From Cupriavidus taiwanensis LMG 19424 (GTDB lineage Bacteria; Pseudomonadota; Gammaproteobacteria; Burkholderiales; Burkholderiaceae), in assembly GCF_000069785.1 (NCBI RefSeq), contig NC_010530.1:180001-244000 (forward strand): a stretch of DNA of 64,000 bases. The letters run 5' to 3'. A program made the translations under genes and the position numbers. This document shows positions 63,732 through 64,000 of this stretch, in pieces; positions within the stretch are counted from its first letter, which is position 1; each line of letters starts with the position of its first letter. The notes under the pieces were generated by a model, which was not told the origin of the DNA, made no database searches, and saw only the letters and a program-made list of their open reading frames with translations.

Positions 63732-64000
63732 TCACCCCGTCGCCTGCCCGCCATAGATCGCGTGCGCGGCCTCGCGCAGCGCCTCGGCAACCAGCAGCGC
63801 CCCGGGCGACATCAAGCGGTCGGTCGGCGTGATCAGGCCGAAGTCGTCCATGTGGCAGGGCATCGCCATCGGCAGGATCTCCATCATGCCGAACGCGGCG
63901 TAATACTGCGCCACGTCGGCGGTCAGCACCGCGATCATGTCCGACTGCGTCACCATGCGCGTCAGGAACAGCAGCGCGGCGGTCTCGATCACATTGACCG
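63732..64000 (-). CDS. LysR-family regulator, C-terminal part (5' end outside window)
   Basis: About 89 residues of a LysR effector domain continuing beyond the window: VIETAALLFLTRMVTQSDMIAVLTADVAQYYAAFGMMEILPM and FGLITPTDRLMSPGALLVAEALREAAHAIYG. The pattern matches the same subgroup as the two other LysR proteins of this locus. The frame is still open at 64000; the DNA-binding domain is not in view. Convergent with the enolase-superfamily dehydratase gene. Confidence 0.8.
   Translation of the reverse strand, partial: VNVIETAALLFLTRMVTQSDMIAVLTADVAQYYAAFGMMEILPMAMPCHMDDFGLITPTDRLMSPGALLVAEALREAAHAIYGGQATG

Overview
The window is a high-GC chromosomal segment of a beta-proteobacterium. The 3' part of a 23S rRNA gene, the short 5S gene, the complete pca/Tad/OhrR gene set and the abundance of orphan Bug-type binding proteins all point to Burkholderiaceae, most likely Cupriavidus (or close Ralstonia relatives). 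The genus is inferred from recognised sequence style, not from a search.

Layout. 1-2600: end of an rRNA operon (23S 3' portion, 5S, terminator). 2.6-6.2 kb: GIY-YIG protein, the ohrR-ohr peroxide operon with a readable promoter/operator, a periplasmic HtrA protease, and a small protein ending in a sliding-clamp-binding-like QLSLF. 6.3-17.2 kb: two DHA2-type MFS exporters, each beside its own regulator (MarR; LysR and a PcaR-like IclR), around a moxR-DUF58-transglutaminase operon and a PhyH dioxygenase. 17.2-21.4 kb: YggT protein, MarR regulator, glycine-zipper lipoprotein, dienelactone hydrolase, PLD-like nuclease, dodecin.

21.5-27 kb: the most unusual region. A TpsB-type outer-membrane transporter lies downstream of a long repetitive lipoprotein gene; a shorter paralogue of that lipoprotein is transcribed divergently across a 0.69-kb gap that holds two copies of a 17-bp operator, GTTACG-N5-CGTAAC, in mirror orientation. 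Directly next (27.2-39.9 kb) is a complete Flp/Tad pilus cluster (flp, tadV, tadE, rcpC, rcpA, tadZ, A, B, C, D, DUF3613, tadG) closed by a sigma-54 enhancer-binding protein without a receiver domain. Together these look like a surface/adhesion block.

39.9-44.9 kb: an OB-fold stress protein, sbcD-sbcC, and a small unknown gene. 45-49 kb: pcaIJF (last steps of the beta-ketoadipate pathway) with a promoter, an 18-bp palindrome and a PcaR-like box, then an SDR dehydrogenase and a Bug binding protein. 50.1-51.3 kb: two gene remnants (amidohydrolase and LysR) joined back to back by an apparent single deletion. 51.4-54.4 kb: a three-lipoprotein operon (CsgG-like, DUF4810, DUF799) and a squalene/phytoene-synthase-like gene. 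54.6-64 kb: an alpha/beta hydrolase, LysR regulators and a sugar-acid catabolic locus (2-oxoglutarate-semialdehyde dehydrogenase, 2-keto-3-deoxy-arabonate-dehydratase-like, Bug protein, PdxA-family dehydrogenase, enolase-superfamily dehydratase), ending in a LysR gene cut by the window edge. No tRNA, CRISPR array, insertion sequence or prophage was seen.
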